Positions 47,801 to 61,830 of a DNA stretch of 64,000 nt are shown here, one piece after another. The translations under genes and the position numbers were made by a program. How positions within the stretch are numbered: position 1 is the first letter of the stretch; the number at the start of each line of letters is the position of its first letter. The stretch covers positions 7,578,531-7,642,530 of the forward strand of contig JAJEKV010000025.1 in NCBI GenBank assembly GCA_021234155.1. Direction: 5' to 3'. Source of the DNA: Isoetes taiwanensis (Eukaryota > Streptophyta > Lycopodiopsida > Isoetales > Isoetaceae). The notes under the pieces are model-generated. The model saw only the letters and a list, made by a program, of their open reading frames with translations, had not been told where the DNA came from and ran no database searches.

Positions 47801-50800
47801 CCGCGCCACTCCATATTACCATGCTTAGTTACAATTAACTTCCTATTTTATTAGTTATCATGTGAGACTTTAGCTTTTGATCAGCTTCAAAATCTTTGTC
47901 GTCTTCAGCTCCCTCATATGAAGTCGAAGCACTAAAACCTCGGTCTTCTAATAAGAAACCAAATGTTTCAATCTTCGTTATTAGCAGCCATATGGTTATC
48001 CAATTCCACCTTACCCTCTTAAAGCGTTTCAAACTCGCCAATGCGGGTCTGCATGCCTCAGACAGCAGATCCTCCACCTTCTACCCGGTGCATAATTCTA
48101 CATGGTAGAGATGCAGCTCTTAGGATATATGGACAACTGGTCTATATATGTATTGCCTCTTCTCGGTTACCCCTAAAGAATATAATGTAAAGTCATGCAT
48201 TGCTCCTTCTTTTCTTCCATCCCGGGGGCCCTTGATATTTTTATACATCTTCATTTCGAAACCAAATAATAAATGTACAAACTTACAACAATGAAGTATT
48301 CATTGGTGCCATCTAGAACCTTTGAGTAGCTAAGCTCTCATTATTGGATTCACCACCCGTTCCAAGCCATAGGGATGTTTTCAATGTAACATCACCGTAT
48401 ATATAGACTTACTCTAGCTATTTTCAGCGATTTAAACTCTTCATCTCCCTTTGTTACTGACGTATACAAGATGGTCAACTTAACGGTAGGATAACTTGAA
48501 TGCTTATCTCTGAGTAGAAACATACCTACCCCAATAAATATCTTTAGTATATAAGCATATCGTAAGCTCATTCTTTAAGCCTTGTCAAGCGTATTTCGCC
48601 TTGCCATGCGAATATTCTACTATCTTTAATATGATATGTCGACTCTGTCGACATCCCTGTTATACTCACCACTGTATTTGATACTACCCCTAAATCGCCC
48701 CGCCATCGAAAGTGCTGTTTATTTATTGCTGTATTGATATAGTAACAGGTATTGCACAACTCCCTAAGTCCTATAGACTCTATGTAACTTACATTTACGA
48801 CGCCCAAACAGCTGAATATATTGATTTCGCGGCCAACTCAATTCCCCAGCTTGATTATCTGGTACCATACACATATTTGTGGTTGGCTTCTGCCACTTTG
48901 CATGATCCTCCCGACAAGTCGCTTACAGTGACAACCTAAGTTCCTTGTGGACATGTTTCATCTCGTGTAAAGACTCTTCTTTCATTGCTTTAGGTATTCG
49001 CCCATGGATGGTATATCCTATCTTCTTTTGGTTATGTTTTGCTATTAGTAGTCTGGTACACATATACCAGCAGTTACTCCCTGGGAATACACCTACGATA
49101 CCAAAGTCCTGAATACATCCTCCTGGGTGAGATGTTCATTTGGCCACCTACCTTGTTCCTACTTCCGGACTTTTGGTCTATTTAAGTCATCCTCAATTTT
49201 CATATTTGGCGTTGTCTCCCCACTTGTGTGGAATTTTTGTGCCTTCTTAATGTATCATTAGTTGAAGGTCAACTTCCTTCATAGCGGCTTCACCAAGATC
49301 CAGCATACTTTGGCTTTTGATGGTTGCTTCTTCACCACCATTTGTGAATATTTCTGCGGCCTTATGTGACTACATTCCCCACCTTGTTCTCCGGTGCGGT
49401 ATAGGAAAATGCCGTTAACCCACGGTGGGCGTGGAATGTGTCCATTTCCTTAATTTATACCATGCATGGTCGTACGATAGCGTCATTAAGCGGTATCCAC
49501 GGGGCCTACATTATTCTTTAGTAGATCTATAATCATCAATCTCTTTGCCAGGCCTGTTAGCATGGTAATTTTGCCAATCTGGTTTATGCATCCAGCATCC
49601 TCATGCGATGGTATTCTCTCTTGTTAATTGAATCGTACCTGGAGCTCGGGTGGGCATTTCCTGCTTTACCATTGTAGAACTGCTTCTAAAGTGATGCTCA
49701 CTTCTGTTTGGGTACATATAATCCGGATAATTATAAACCACTTCTCCATCGGATGTGGTGCTCGGATCTCCTCTGAAGTTGGAATGGCAACATGTATGCG
49801 CTGTATCGACAAATTCATCCTCGTAATTATTCGGTCCACTTGTTTCAATCGCATAGCCAACCATGCGTCATGCTCAATTTTTCTCGGTACCATCATTCAA
49901 CACTTCTTCAAGTAGGCTTGAGGGCTGCTTAACCACCATTATATAATAGCCTCCGGCTTTTGAGCATGCGCCCATTATCTGTCCAGATGTCAAATCTAAC
50001 AATATCTAGATGTATACATGTATAGATATAACTGAGTGAATAATATATTGCTGGAGTATGAGAGTACAAAAGCTTCGTTTAGTATTAGTTCACATGAAAT
50101 CCGTTGGTCCAATTAACCTAAGGAACCGTATTATTCTATTTTGCGGCATTATGAATCTGACCTTAGATGGAATTTTAGATTTAACTCCACAAAGGAACAC
50201 ATGGCTACTTAAAGCCAACCGTATAGCAATTGGCGTTTTACACCTTATAACTTTATTTAGAAATCGAAACCAACATTTTAAATCAACAATATAGTCGCTA
50301 CAAATTAGAGGGCTATGGAGTTACTGACTGAGTTCTGTAAACTATGGTCGAAGTGTGGATTATTGAAACATTAGTACTCAAAGGAAAGAACTCTTTAAAC
50401 ACATAGTCAAATATAATACAAGGATATAATTTATGTATGTCTTACACAAACTCTAAAGGCAATATGAGACAGATAATGTTATAACTGGGTTATGAATAAT
50501 AAATGAAGCGATAAATGCAGCAAATATTAAAAGTATATAAGGATGAAATGGCAAATACGATTACAATATATCATTCTATTAAAGGGGTAACTATAATCTC
50601 CGGGGCATCTAAGCCTGCGATAATAATATATGAGTTGTTAAATTGTAACAAAATAAGCTCTCAGTGAACACAAAATTACATTAAACACAGGCATGGCTCA
50701 AAATCCACCTGAACGAAGAGTACAACAGATATATACAAAGTTAATATGATTAGAATGACTCTACTAAACCGGTCTGGTCCAAATAACTTCGCAATATTAT

Positions 50801-50860
50801 AATATATTTCGCTCATCTAAATGCCTATCTATCTCTAACGTGTATCCGGTTGCGTTTAAA
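47801..50860. other. pyrimidine-rich then AT-rich stretch, no gene
   Basis: Between about 47.8 and 49.95 kb the plus strand becomes visibly rich in C and T, the reverse of the preceding kilobases. From 49.95 to 50.86 kb it returns to AT-rich text. Frames up to 95 codons overlap on both strands and show no domain. Confidence 0.4.
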
Positions 50861-53800
50861 ATGATGGTTTCAGTGCTGGAGCTGGGCAGGGTGGGTTTCT
50901 TGAGGCGTTTGGCAGGCGGGTGCTGAGACAGGGCATTTGGAATCATTTAGAAACTCCATTAAGCATTTGTGGCATTAAAATGAACAAATAAAACCATGGG
51001 CTGTTTCTGACCAATGCCATCGAAATGCGATATGCAGGAACAATAATTTCGCCTGAGATGGGAGAATGTGGCGTTCCAATGCCAACCGGCAGATGCCGAT
51101 AAACCAGCAGCGACGCCGCTCAGTTCGCTGGCCAGCCAATGAAATTGCCAAATAACAAACTTCTTCCAAAGCTATCATTAAATTCCGGGGCTGGGGCTAA
51201 TCAGTTCATTCAGCGGCTGCCGGCAAATGGTCGAACGGCGAGGTTCCAGGCGCGAACCTGGTCAGGACACCAGTTCGGAAGCGATGGGAATGCTGGAGGG
51301 CGAACGCTACCGAACCGATGGGGCTGGGTATCCGGGCCAGATTCCAGTGGTTAATGACTGGATGCTGAACTGGCTGATGCCAGGCTGCATTCTGCTGCAG
51401 ACCGCCAGATTTTCCCTGGTTGGGATGCTCTGCGGGTGCGGCGCGGCGAACCGGATGATACGTTCGCAGCATGCGCACCGAAATGAAGTCAGAGCCACCG
51501 ACTACGCCGCGGCGCCTTCTCAGGCCAGAAACCACCACCGTCGCCCATTCGGTGCGGAGACCCGCGCTGCGGTAAACATGCAGAGGTGGTGGGTGGATTG
51601 CGTGCCAGGCTCGACCCTCTGGTGAACAAGGCACTGCGGCACGATTCGCGAGGCAGGTGAACCATACTCCACGAAACCGCCGAGGTGGCGATCTGGGCCT
51701 CTGCGCTGCGGTGAACGGAAAAGAGGTTCGACGCTGAAGAGGCCAGACTGAGGAACCCCAGTTCGGTTCGTCAGGGCAGTGTTGGCAGGCACCAGCAAGA
51801 CGATCTCTCCATCCGCCCTCGGCGCAGAACAATTAAGGCGCGGCGGATGCGCTTCGAGCTCGCAGTTGCTCCAGTTAAGATGGGAGGATATCCTCCCGTC
51901 GGGGTTGCGCCATTGGGCTGGAATCCCGGAACGGAGGCGGCATTCGCTCGGGATTGCATTGCTGGGCAACGGCTTCGAACTGATTCAGTCCGGTGCGTTT
52001 CCCGGTGTTCGGGATTAAATCACGTTTATCTGCCAAACGTTGACTGCCGCTGCTGGCCGGGTGTTCCTTTCAGACGTTGCAAATGTGCTGGGGCTTCGGC
52101 TGGAAGGAGAACAACAATGCCGGGTCTCGCGCCTCGCTTCCCCGGCTGATGGGTTCCGGAACCTTCTTCCGCACATTGGAAGAATTAAGGGCTTGGAAGT
52201 CAATGCCTGGCCGGGGTTTCAATTGCGTCCGTGCCATCTTCCGTTGTCTGCCATCTGAAGGGCGAATTACAGACCGGCTTGGAAGGCTGGTTTAAACCGG
52301 GCGATCCGGATGGTTTGAAACTCCCGGTGAAGGCATTCAAGACCTACCGGATGGCCTGATTCGGGAACGCTTCGCGGAAGACAATGAAGGAACAGGAAAA
52401 CGGACGCAGCCTGCTCCCTGGGCATGTTGGGATGAGTGGTGACCAGAGGCTGACTGGAATCCTCTGAACTGTCAGCAAACACTTCGGATGACGCCGCCGG
52501 CGTGGCGCGATTTCAAATACGCTGCCTGGGTACCGGGATTTCCGCATTCGTTACCGGTTCGGTACATACTTCGGTCGGAATGCGGTGTGGCGTGACGGCT
52601 GATGCAGGTATCATCGGACGTATCAACGCGGATCATTCTGCGCCGAGCCGACCTTCTCGCGGCAAACGAATTCGCCTCCGGATCCATCCGCGCCTGATAA
52701 CAAATGCCTTTGTTCATTCGCCATTCATTGTACCACCAGATTATAGGACAATGTTGGTGCCTCCTCCATTCATTTCTCATGGCCAATCAAAACATGGGGG
52801 TGATACTCAGCATTATAACCTGGCTGTGTTGGTTATCAGGGTTGCCATCATTTCTTTTCCCTGGTGCTAGAGTTATTAATTCCAGTTCAGCTCAGAGCAC
52901 AGGATCACCATCACCAAATCATGTCAGATTTCATTCTCTTGGGGATTACAGCGTTCAAGTTTCTGGGCTGAACAGTCTTGCTCTGCTCCTCCATATGGTC
53001 TGGCTGGGCTGAGCTTCCTTTGGTTCTGGTTCTTCTCGTTGGCCTCTGGTTCCATGGATGCCTAAACTCTCAGGGACAGGTTCCTGGGGACCATCTCACA
53101 TGGAATGCGTCCGTCCATTTCTTCAGGAGGGATGCTTTACAGTGGCATTCAGGCCGGAACTCTCGTGCTGCTCACTTCCTTTCAGCTTCAAACACTGGGT
53201 GGGGCTGGTGGGACGGGTTATTGCGGTGGCTGGGGCGGTCAGGGATCACTCTACCGGGCATTGCATTCGGTGGATACCATCGCTGCGACCATTCTCGCTC
53301 GGTTGCATCACTGACGGGATGATGAACGCCAAACTCGAACAATATGAAACTGCGGTCATGCCGTGGCTGCATTCAGGATCGCTGATGAACCGACCGCGTA
53401 ACCGTGCCGACATCGGCGGATCAATTTAAACCAGTTCGTCGGGCTGGTGGATGGGCATAACGCTCAGGCGACGCTGATCGAACGCATGCATGGCGCGAAC
53501 GAACGCTATCAACCAGGCGCGACCCGACGGCGTGGAGTTCATCTGACGGCAGATGGTGGATTGCGGGTCATTACCGACCATTTGCGGGATTCGCCATTGC
53601 CGGGTGCATTCGGCATTTCGTCGGTTGCGTTCGTTCTGGATATATTCGGGCTGCCAGTTGGTTCGCTGGCAGTTCGACCTGATGCGGGACTGGATGGCTG
53701 GATGGGAATGGTCGCCGTGCCGCCGGACCGTCAGATGCAAATTATCGGTCACCATTGTTCTGGGATGGGATGGCTGTCGCGGGAAGGATAAATAACCTGG

Positions 53801-56800
53801 AAGTTCAATTAACCTCCGCGTTGGTAACTGGACGCTGGCGCCAGGCTGGGGACGGATCTCGTGGGCCGAGAGACCGGGCGTCGCTGGACGGTGCCAGGTG
53901 GTGCGGACGACTGGTGTTGCGGGCTCCGTCGCCAGTTTGTCGCTTCAACAGGTGCGGACGCTGATTCACCAGAACGCCTCTTTGGGAGCAGGATGCCGGG
54001 CGCAGACGTTTGGGTGGCGGTTTCAGGACAGGATGGCAACGTTGCTGAAAACCGAACAAATCATGAGTCAGGCCTTCCGCTGAAGGAATGATCACTGCCT
54101 TCGGGCATTCTCATCCTTGTATTTCGAGGATTCCATTGGGCATTGAACACGCGTTCATTATATCTGTTTGTTCGGGCCGACGATGGCGTGGGCCTTCGGC
54201 GCGTTTGTCGCCAGTTCTGGCTGAAAACGCCATTATGGGCCGGTTTCCATCGTTTCGGGTGAAAACATCGACGCGTGACGGTCATCCAGCCGACAGACTC
54301 GCCTCAAACCGGTATTCATCGCTTCTAAAATTGCCCGGTTTCGAACGGCGTGCCGGTTCAGCGGTTTGGACGCTGTCTGCATTTTAAAAGTGCGACGGGA
54401 ATATTTGTTGGACTGAAGCCAGGAGACCTGTTTGAATCGCTGAAGAATGGACGCTGGATGAAATTCGCCGGTCAGATAGCGAAAAGCGGCATTCAGTTCA
54501 TGACGCCGCCAACCGGCGCTTCGGCAGCAAAATGTCAAAAATGGCGGGTGATGGTGGATGCCTTCCGTGCATTGTTTGAACTGCTGGGTTTTGGCTATTC
54601 GCGCGTTGCCTGGCTGACCATTTCATGGTGATTCCTTTCGGTTTTCACCATCGATACTAAGTACCGGGCTGTACGTTGTTCTCGTTGACTTTCTTCATGC
54701 TTCATCTCCGGTATTTTGAGATGATTACTCGATAACACCGAAGAACCATTGCCGTCTTTCTCACTGAAGGCGGAAGAAATGTGCTGCGGCGAAAACTGGC
54801 GGCGCTGTTTGCTTCGGTCAAATCCTCAAACCATCATCGGCAACCCAGATATGACAAACCAGCATCACTGGCAAACCGACCGAAAATGCAACATAAAACC
54901 AGTGCAGCAAACCAGCCATTCTGCCGGAACCATTCACCAAGCCTGCGCCTCCTTCAGGCTCAATCCGTTCCGGTCGTGGATGCCGACCGGGCAACTGTTC
55001 ATCCGCTCTTGGAACATCCGCTGGTTCCGGCAGGATTACAGGCATGTTGTTTCAACGCTGGCAACGCCCGACTGAAGGCGAAACTGGCGCCATTGCATCG
55101 GCAGGCTTTGGGGCAAAGAATGGTGTTCGGTCGGACGTTGCGCTCGGCGGCGGACGTATTGCCGGGTGGTGAGCTGGCGGTTGGTCAGGCGTGATCAGGC
55201 GAACGTTTCTTTTGGTTGTTCGGCGGATTCGTTCGGGATGCGGTGGAACGTTCCGGGTGCAGGATCGCGCTCGTTTTGTTTCGCTGGGCTGCAGGCGGAC
55301 GGGAGGATGCGGCAGGCGTCAGTGCCAGCCTTCCATTGCAATGGCGCGGCAACTGCCTGAAGACGTTCATGCCGCTGCTGGCGTCAATCATTGTTTGCTG
55401 CCCGTTCGCTGGAATTCGAAGAAGTTACCGTCTCGGCGTCGGTGATTTGAAGGCAACATACCGCAATGTGCCGAAACGGGCTCGGCAACATTGCCGAATC
55501 AGGAGGCGGAACCGCCAGGCTAAGATGCCGGAATTCGTTGGAGATGACAGAGGACGCCAGATTTGGAGGATTCCCGACTTCATTTTAAGTATTCTGCTGC
55601 CGCTTCATTGCGCCAAAATACGCCAGGCTCCGTCGTGTTCGTTTCAGTTCAGCTGCCGGGCTCTTCGCCTTCTCCAGCTCGCCAGAATATCAGCAGCCAG
55701 CGGCTCGCTGGGGCATCGACCGACACCGACGCCGAGATTCAACCATTCGCTGAAGAACGTGAGAAAGGATGCGCTGGAACTGAAACTCAGGATCTCATGA
55801 AGAACATCACGGCAGCTCATTGCTTTATAATTTTCACCATTTTCATTATTTCTCCAAATATTCCTCGTATTTCATGCTGGCAAATCGAACAGTTGAAGAT
55901 GCGGAAGGAAAAAGAACTTTGTCTGCAGGGCTCAGACCAAAACATGGCTGGAAGAAGCTGTGAACCATGAGCAGAAAATCAACTCAAAAAAAAAAAACGG
56001 GAGGCAGCCGAACAACATGAGGTTTCGAACCCGTCATCATGGCTGGGGCTTTCGAACTGGGCGCCAGGATGGTCGCCAAACTGGTCCCTAAACGTGGCTA
56101 ATTCCATGCCGATTTCCGGTTCCGTTTGACTATACCCAAGCTGGGGCAGCAGGAATCAATCGCCGAAGGACCGCCGTTGCCGCCAGGCATGGAAAACTGA
56201 ACAGCCAAATAAGAATGGCAGGGGCGTTGGGACATCTTCATTTATGCGGATCGTGGGCGCAGATCGGCAAAGACGCTGTGGGGATCAATCGCGAACTGTC
56301 TGAAAAAAGGCGTGGAAGGCAGCGTACCGGAGGCGGATTCGGCAAACTGGGCGGGCATGGTCTCGGAGAAAGTTTCGCCAGGCCTGAAACCGTGAAATGA
56401 ACGGTGCTGGAGGACCATGGTGACCGGGCCGTGCGGTACCCTAAGGCCGTATTTCATCGCTGAATTTTATTTTTTTACCGCTTCGGCGGGCGTATGGCAT
56501 TGTTTGGACCGCTATGGATCACTCAGCTACCCGGAAGACTGACGCCGGGCTTCGACTGGGATCTTCGAATCGCGCTTCAAAGGCTGGGGTTGGTGCAGAA
56601 AGAGGCGTACGGAATTCAACTGATCGAACACCGCCAGAAGACGAAGGCAATAGCTGAATATGGGCTGGGGCCGGTGGTGGGCTGTTCTTTATGCCGGGAT
56701 CGGAACACCATTGATCCGTTGCATCTTTAAAGGCAAAACATTCAAAGTTGCCGTTTGAACTGGTCTGAAGACATCAGTGTTCAGAATCGGCCGGGAAAAA

Positions 56801-59800
56801 GTAGGCGACCACCGGTTTTAAGTTCGGAACCGGAATTGCCGAAGGCGGGCCAATCTGAGGGATACCAAGAAGGCAGGCACGAATAAACATGTGGACTAAC
56901 AGATGGCTCAGCCCAAATCCAGGCTTCCAGTTTCAGTGTTCAATCTTGGCTGGGACTGAAATCATTCTGGGATCATTCTTCCTCCCGTGTGATTACACTG
57001 GGCAACCTCAGGAGCTTTAGAGCAAACTTACAGGAGGTGAAGGTTCCAGTGTGGGTTGAGGAGGTGTGCACAAAAAGAAATGCTGAAGATAAAGGATTCG
57101 CTTTAGGACAGGCCAGATGGGAATTCCTTCATCCCTAGGGCGATCTGGAGAATGGGACACCCTGGGACCTCTTTGAAGGACTTTAGAGCAACAATTGTTG
57201 CCACAGTGACCATATCAAACTAACCACTCTCTCTCCTTTGATGAAGGCAGCAGCTCAACCCTTCATTGGGCTGCAGGATGGCAGGCATTAGGTGTTGAAG
57301 GATCGGCCGCCGAAAGGCCGAGCGTGCCAGCGCTGCCTGCGATATAAAACCGAAGGCGTTCGCGAGAGGTTGCTGAATCTCTTCCAATTGCTGAATCGCC
57401 GGCACCCGACTCGACCCAATTCCTGGCAGCAATGCGGCCAAATCGCCAGACGTTTACGCTTTCTTTGCGCCAGCGTTGAACTGTTCCCTTCAGCGATGGC
57501 GGACTACCGCCGGGCTGAGCTTCCATTGGCGACTGTTCCTTTGAAGGACTGCAAATTCCGACGGCGCTGCTCTGATGCGCGCCAGGAAGAAACTGAAGAA
57601 GGGCGGCGGCGGCATTCGGGGTTCAAAGCCATTGGTATCCGAGCGAAAAATGCTGAACCGAAAGAAAATACCAGAACCGGTCATTGATTTCTTTGGCTTT
57701 CAACGAACATTCAACCGCTCATCGGAACTAATGACCGCCAGGCATTCACCGAGGGTGACATTCCCGTTAGTAGCGACAGCCAGCGTATGTTCTCCCCGCG
57801 TTCGACATCCTGATTGCTCTTCACCATTTTGAACATGAACTCAGGCCGGATTTTTGGGTAACCAAAACCTAATATGAACGCTGGCTGGCGGAAAATAAAG
57901 CAAACTTAAGGATGAACAATGGTGCTGGTTTGTACAGGCAGGATATGGCCATGGGCTCTGCCGGAATCATTTGTAACGGTTTATGCGGGCACGCTTGACC
58001 GACGAAGGATGGTGACAGCCAGTGAGCGAAACCTGACGAACCTCGCGCTGGGTTTTCGTTTGAGATCGCCGGGCCTGCCAGTTCCCGCTGCCAGACCAGA
58101 TTCAAAGGATACCAGCTATTTACCGGGCGCTCCAGCCGGACGGGCTCAACACTGCCGTTCCAACGACCACCATTGCGAGCCGCCAGAAAGCGATGCTGTT
58201 CGCCTGTGCGTGACCAGGCGTGGCATCCGGAATCGCTGGTGCGGCGGAAATCAGGATTGCCGGGTGCGGAATGAAGGCGATCTGGTCGAACCGCTGGTGG
58301 GAACACCCGTCGCCGGGATTCGAACATCAGGCGCCAGCCAGCTGGCTGACGGTCGCGTTCGGGCTGCTGGTGCCATTGAAGCCGCTGGACTCGTCGTGCT
58401 GGGCGGTTCGACCAGACGGCGCTTCCGTTTCTACCGTTCACCGTTCGCCAGATCTGCCTGGTGGTTTCCTTCTGGCTGGTTGGATACCGTTGGTTATGCT
58501 GCATTCCATGGTTTAAAACCGGACCGTTTAAGTTCTTTGGCGACCTGGACGCCGGTTATTGCTGAATGTTGCCCAAAATATCCGCTTCTTTCGGTTTTCG
58601 GATAAATGCAACCCCGCCGCCGAGCAGCCAGTTTAAGCCTGAAAAACCAGGGCTGCTCGAGATAAGACTCTTCGTTGGTCATCGGCGGACATTCTTCAAT
58701 ATTTGACGTCCGCCAGTTCGCACCGCCGCCAGCTTCATCCGGCAACCCGTGTAAAGGCGGCAGGAACCAGTGGCGAAACCAACCGGCAGATGTTGATCTG
58801 AACAGAGCAGTTTGAACCGGCGGCTGTTCAGGAAGCCAGCAGGACTCGCGGATGGCTTGGCACGCCGATGAGCAGTTCGATTCCGAGCTTGGTGTTTGGG
58901 CTGCCGACTGGGCGTCGGCTGCGCCAGGCTCGGGCAGCCATGGGATCTTCAGCTCTTCCATCATCCACATTCTCTTCGTCCGTCTGCCAGGTCTTCTTCA
59001 TGGCTGCGTGATAATCAGATCATTTCAGCATTTCTTCAAAATTGATCCATTCAAATCTCATGTTTGCATTTCAGGAGGATTTTCTTTCTTCGACAGTTTC
59101 TAAGACCGAGATGGCCATACTATGAGGACTGAACTATCAATTGCCTTTGGATAGAAATTTGTTCGAACAGCACATGGTTCTTCGGAGCGATTCAGAGGCA
59201 GAGGGCTGTTGACCGTTTGCTGGCGGTCGGATAAAATCTTCAAACTGAAGTTCTTCGCTGAAACCCATCTTCGGAAAGGGTTCAAAACCGATGCCTGTGT
59301 TCAACAATTGCTTCGACGCATGAGTTCTGAACAGCAGAATGTTTCGCATCAATGCTGCAAAACTTTTCGACCACCAATTTGAACCGCCATCGCATTGTGG
59401 TTGCATCGCTGGTTATTCCGTTCCGGCGCTGGAATCGCCAGTTGAACCGTACCCGCCTGCGCTTGCTGGCAAAGTACTGTTTCGAACTCGAAATCTTTGC
59501 GTTCGGCAGAAGGATGACGGTGCCGCTCACTGGTGGCAATGCCGCCTGGATATGGTTCGTCGGTGGTTTTGAACCGGGCGTTACTCAATGGGTTCGAAAC
59601 GAAAAGAATGGTCGTGCTGGCGCTGGGAATTCAGATCTCACAGATTAAGGCCGCTCCGCTTTTGAGCCATTGGTGCCATCATTCCGTTCTCGACTTCGGA
59701 ATGATTTCGTGCGGGCAATCAATGGTGAAGACTGATGAACCGAAGTCGCGGATGCGTTTTCGGTGGTTCTCATTCTGGCTCCGGTCGATTATTTTCGGGT

Positions 59801-61830
59801 CGTGGTTCGGCCTCGTGAAATCCATCCGTTTCACCGGCTGCTGCTCAGGCGGTGGATCACGGACCGCCATCGGTCAAATTTCGACAAACGAGAAATTGTT
59901 CACGAACATGACGTCGCCAGGCAAATGGAAGATGTTGGCGCCGGATTGAGCGCGCCAGGTGACCATGTTCCTTTTCGTCAATGGATGCTGGAAAAACTCG
60001 ACGATTGGTTACGGTTTCGCTGCGGCAGAACCAAACGAATCAGGCAGCGCATTCGATCCGCTCGACTTTCACGCTCGCAGCCGCAAACGCTCACCCGTCG
60101 ATGATGAACACTGCGCCAGAAATGACCATTCTTTGACCGACTGGGACGCCGCTCGTGAAGCCGTTGGGCGCCATCGCTGCATCAATTCCGCTGGTACAGC
60201 AGGCGGCCTGTTTCTGGGAGAATTCCTGGTCAAGGCGGGTCATGTTTCCGGCGGAGGTTCGCCGCCAGAGTGCCGCCCAGACTTCATTGCGCGAACCAGA
60301 CTGGCGGTGCTGGGATGTCGGCGGTTCCCCGTGCGGGGCCATTGGTGACCGCCATCGCTCGAACACGGCGTTATGCCATTTCACGGTGAAGGAAAACCGC
60401 TGTTTATGCGTGGATCCGGACATCCGCCTGAACTAACGCTTCATTGCCAGCGACGAACACTAACCAGGTGCTTCCATTCATAACGTGAAGGGCTTTCAAT
60501 TACCGGCAATTGCTCCGTTGAACTGCGGCATTCCGGTGGCTCGACGTTCGGGACATATCACCGGAGACATTATCACCGTTCAGGGTTGCAGGCGGAATGA
60601 GCACCAGCATGGCACGTGCATCTTCCGTTGCCGTCACGTATCGCCGGAACAAACCGCGCATCGCCGCGAGACCGGCATATCTGCGTAATCGAAACCGCCC
60701 GATGGGCGTTGGTTCGGTCAGATCGCCCGTGAAACAACCGACGCCTTCGGGGATCTCAGATGGTTATGGTTCATTGGACGTGATTTGCCTCCGTTATATG
60801 CCGTTCCGTTTTCCGCTGCCACTCCGGGCGCGCCAGATGCGTTGGGAATGACCGTTTATGGTGGATCTCCCGACCGGTGACGCCGCCATTCACGGCGTTC
60901 GCGTTAGCGCGTCTGGTTTCCATCGCTGGATGACGTGCCAGCGGACGGGCGTTCAGATAACGTTGGTGGTGGTTCTGGGCTTCACTTCGAGATAACGGGT
61001 TCATCGGACGTTGCCGGACTCGGCTGGAACGCCACGCTGTTTCCTTTTCCAGTTCAATTCGGGATGCTTTCTTCCTCCTTCGCTGCTGGTGTTCAGTTCA
61101 GGATTAGAGTTTGCGTTCTCACTAAAACTGAACCTCATTCCTTTGCGGTTCGTGGCAACTGGTACGCTGGAGTTGCTCTGCTAACAAAAGTACCGCGTAC
61201 CTTCTCCAGGAACCATTGCCTTAAGATGCCTCGCTTCTTCTTCGCTGGACATCAATTCCTTCAGTTAAGATTGAGAAAATTGAGGATTCTGCTGGTTTTA
61301 TTTCCAGCAGCCCTGCATCTTTCGGCGTATTTCGCAACAAATCATGCCGATATTCGCTGACGACCTGAACCAAAGGAAGAACCATTTAAGTTTCGCTGAA
61401 CTGCGGTCGCTTAAAACTTCCATCACAATGCGCTGAAGCCATTCTTCTGTCAAAACATTAGCGCTGGCAGACAACCAGAATGTCTTAATTCTTGCTGCTG
61501 GCGGATTAAAGCCGTGAGGTCTGAGCGAACCAGCAGATTGCCGAGGACGCTCGGACGCGTGGGCTGGTTTGGCGGATGGTTCGGCGTGCGGATGGCGTTT
61601 CGCTGGGCGGTCGACCAGGCGGATGCCGGAACAGTTCGGTTCGCTACCGGCGGCGCGGGTTGAAGGCTTGAGACGCGGCGGCTGGCGACTTTTCGCGAAA
61701 GCAAGTCTGGTTTTGGCGCATGACAAGGCGGAGACTTCGGGGATGGCCTTTTCGAAGTTTTATGGTTGCTGAGTGGCGCTGGTGGGAATTTTGGCGGGGC
61801 ATGACAGTAGCTACAGGAACGCGTTTGCTA
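50861..61830. other. 11-kb CpG-rich block of bacterial-like texture, no credible gene
   Basis: Words such as CGCCAG, CTGGCG, GGTTCG and GAACC recur throughout, CpG is abundant and GC content rises sharply compared with either flank. This is the texture of enterobacterial DNA, yet no frame over about 230 codons exists. The longest (57919-58605 plus, 57869-58504 minus, 51206-51832 minus) overlap one another on opposite strands and contain no motif I recognise. There are no ribosome binding sites, operon spacing, rRNA, tRNA or insertion sequence. Genuine bacterial DNA of this length would be packed with long genes, so it is not a simple contaminant or transfer. CpG-poor stretches interrupt it at about 52.75-53.10 and 56.86-57.26 kb. 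Confidence 0.6.

Noticed and set aside
51206..51832. 208-codon minus-strand frame in the CpG-rich block
   Set aside because: No recognisable domain, overlaps a 132-codon frame on the other strand, and shares the general texture of the block. Not supportable as a gene.
57869..58605. Overlapping frames of 211 and 228 codons on opposite strands
   Set aside because: GC-rich text lowers stop frequency on both strands; neither frame has a motif, a start context or a homologous look. Treated as by-products of composition.
50861..61830. Horizontal transfer or bacterial contamination
   Set aside because: Bacterial DNA of 11 kb would carry long packed genes with recognisable families; none is present.
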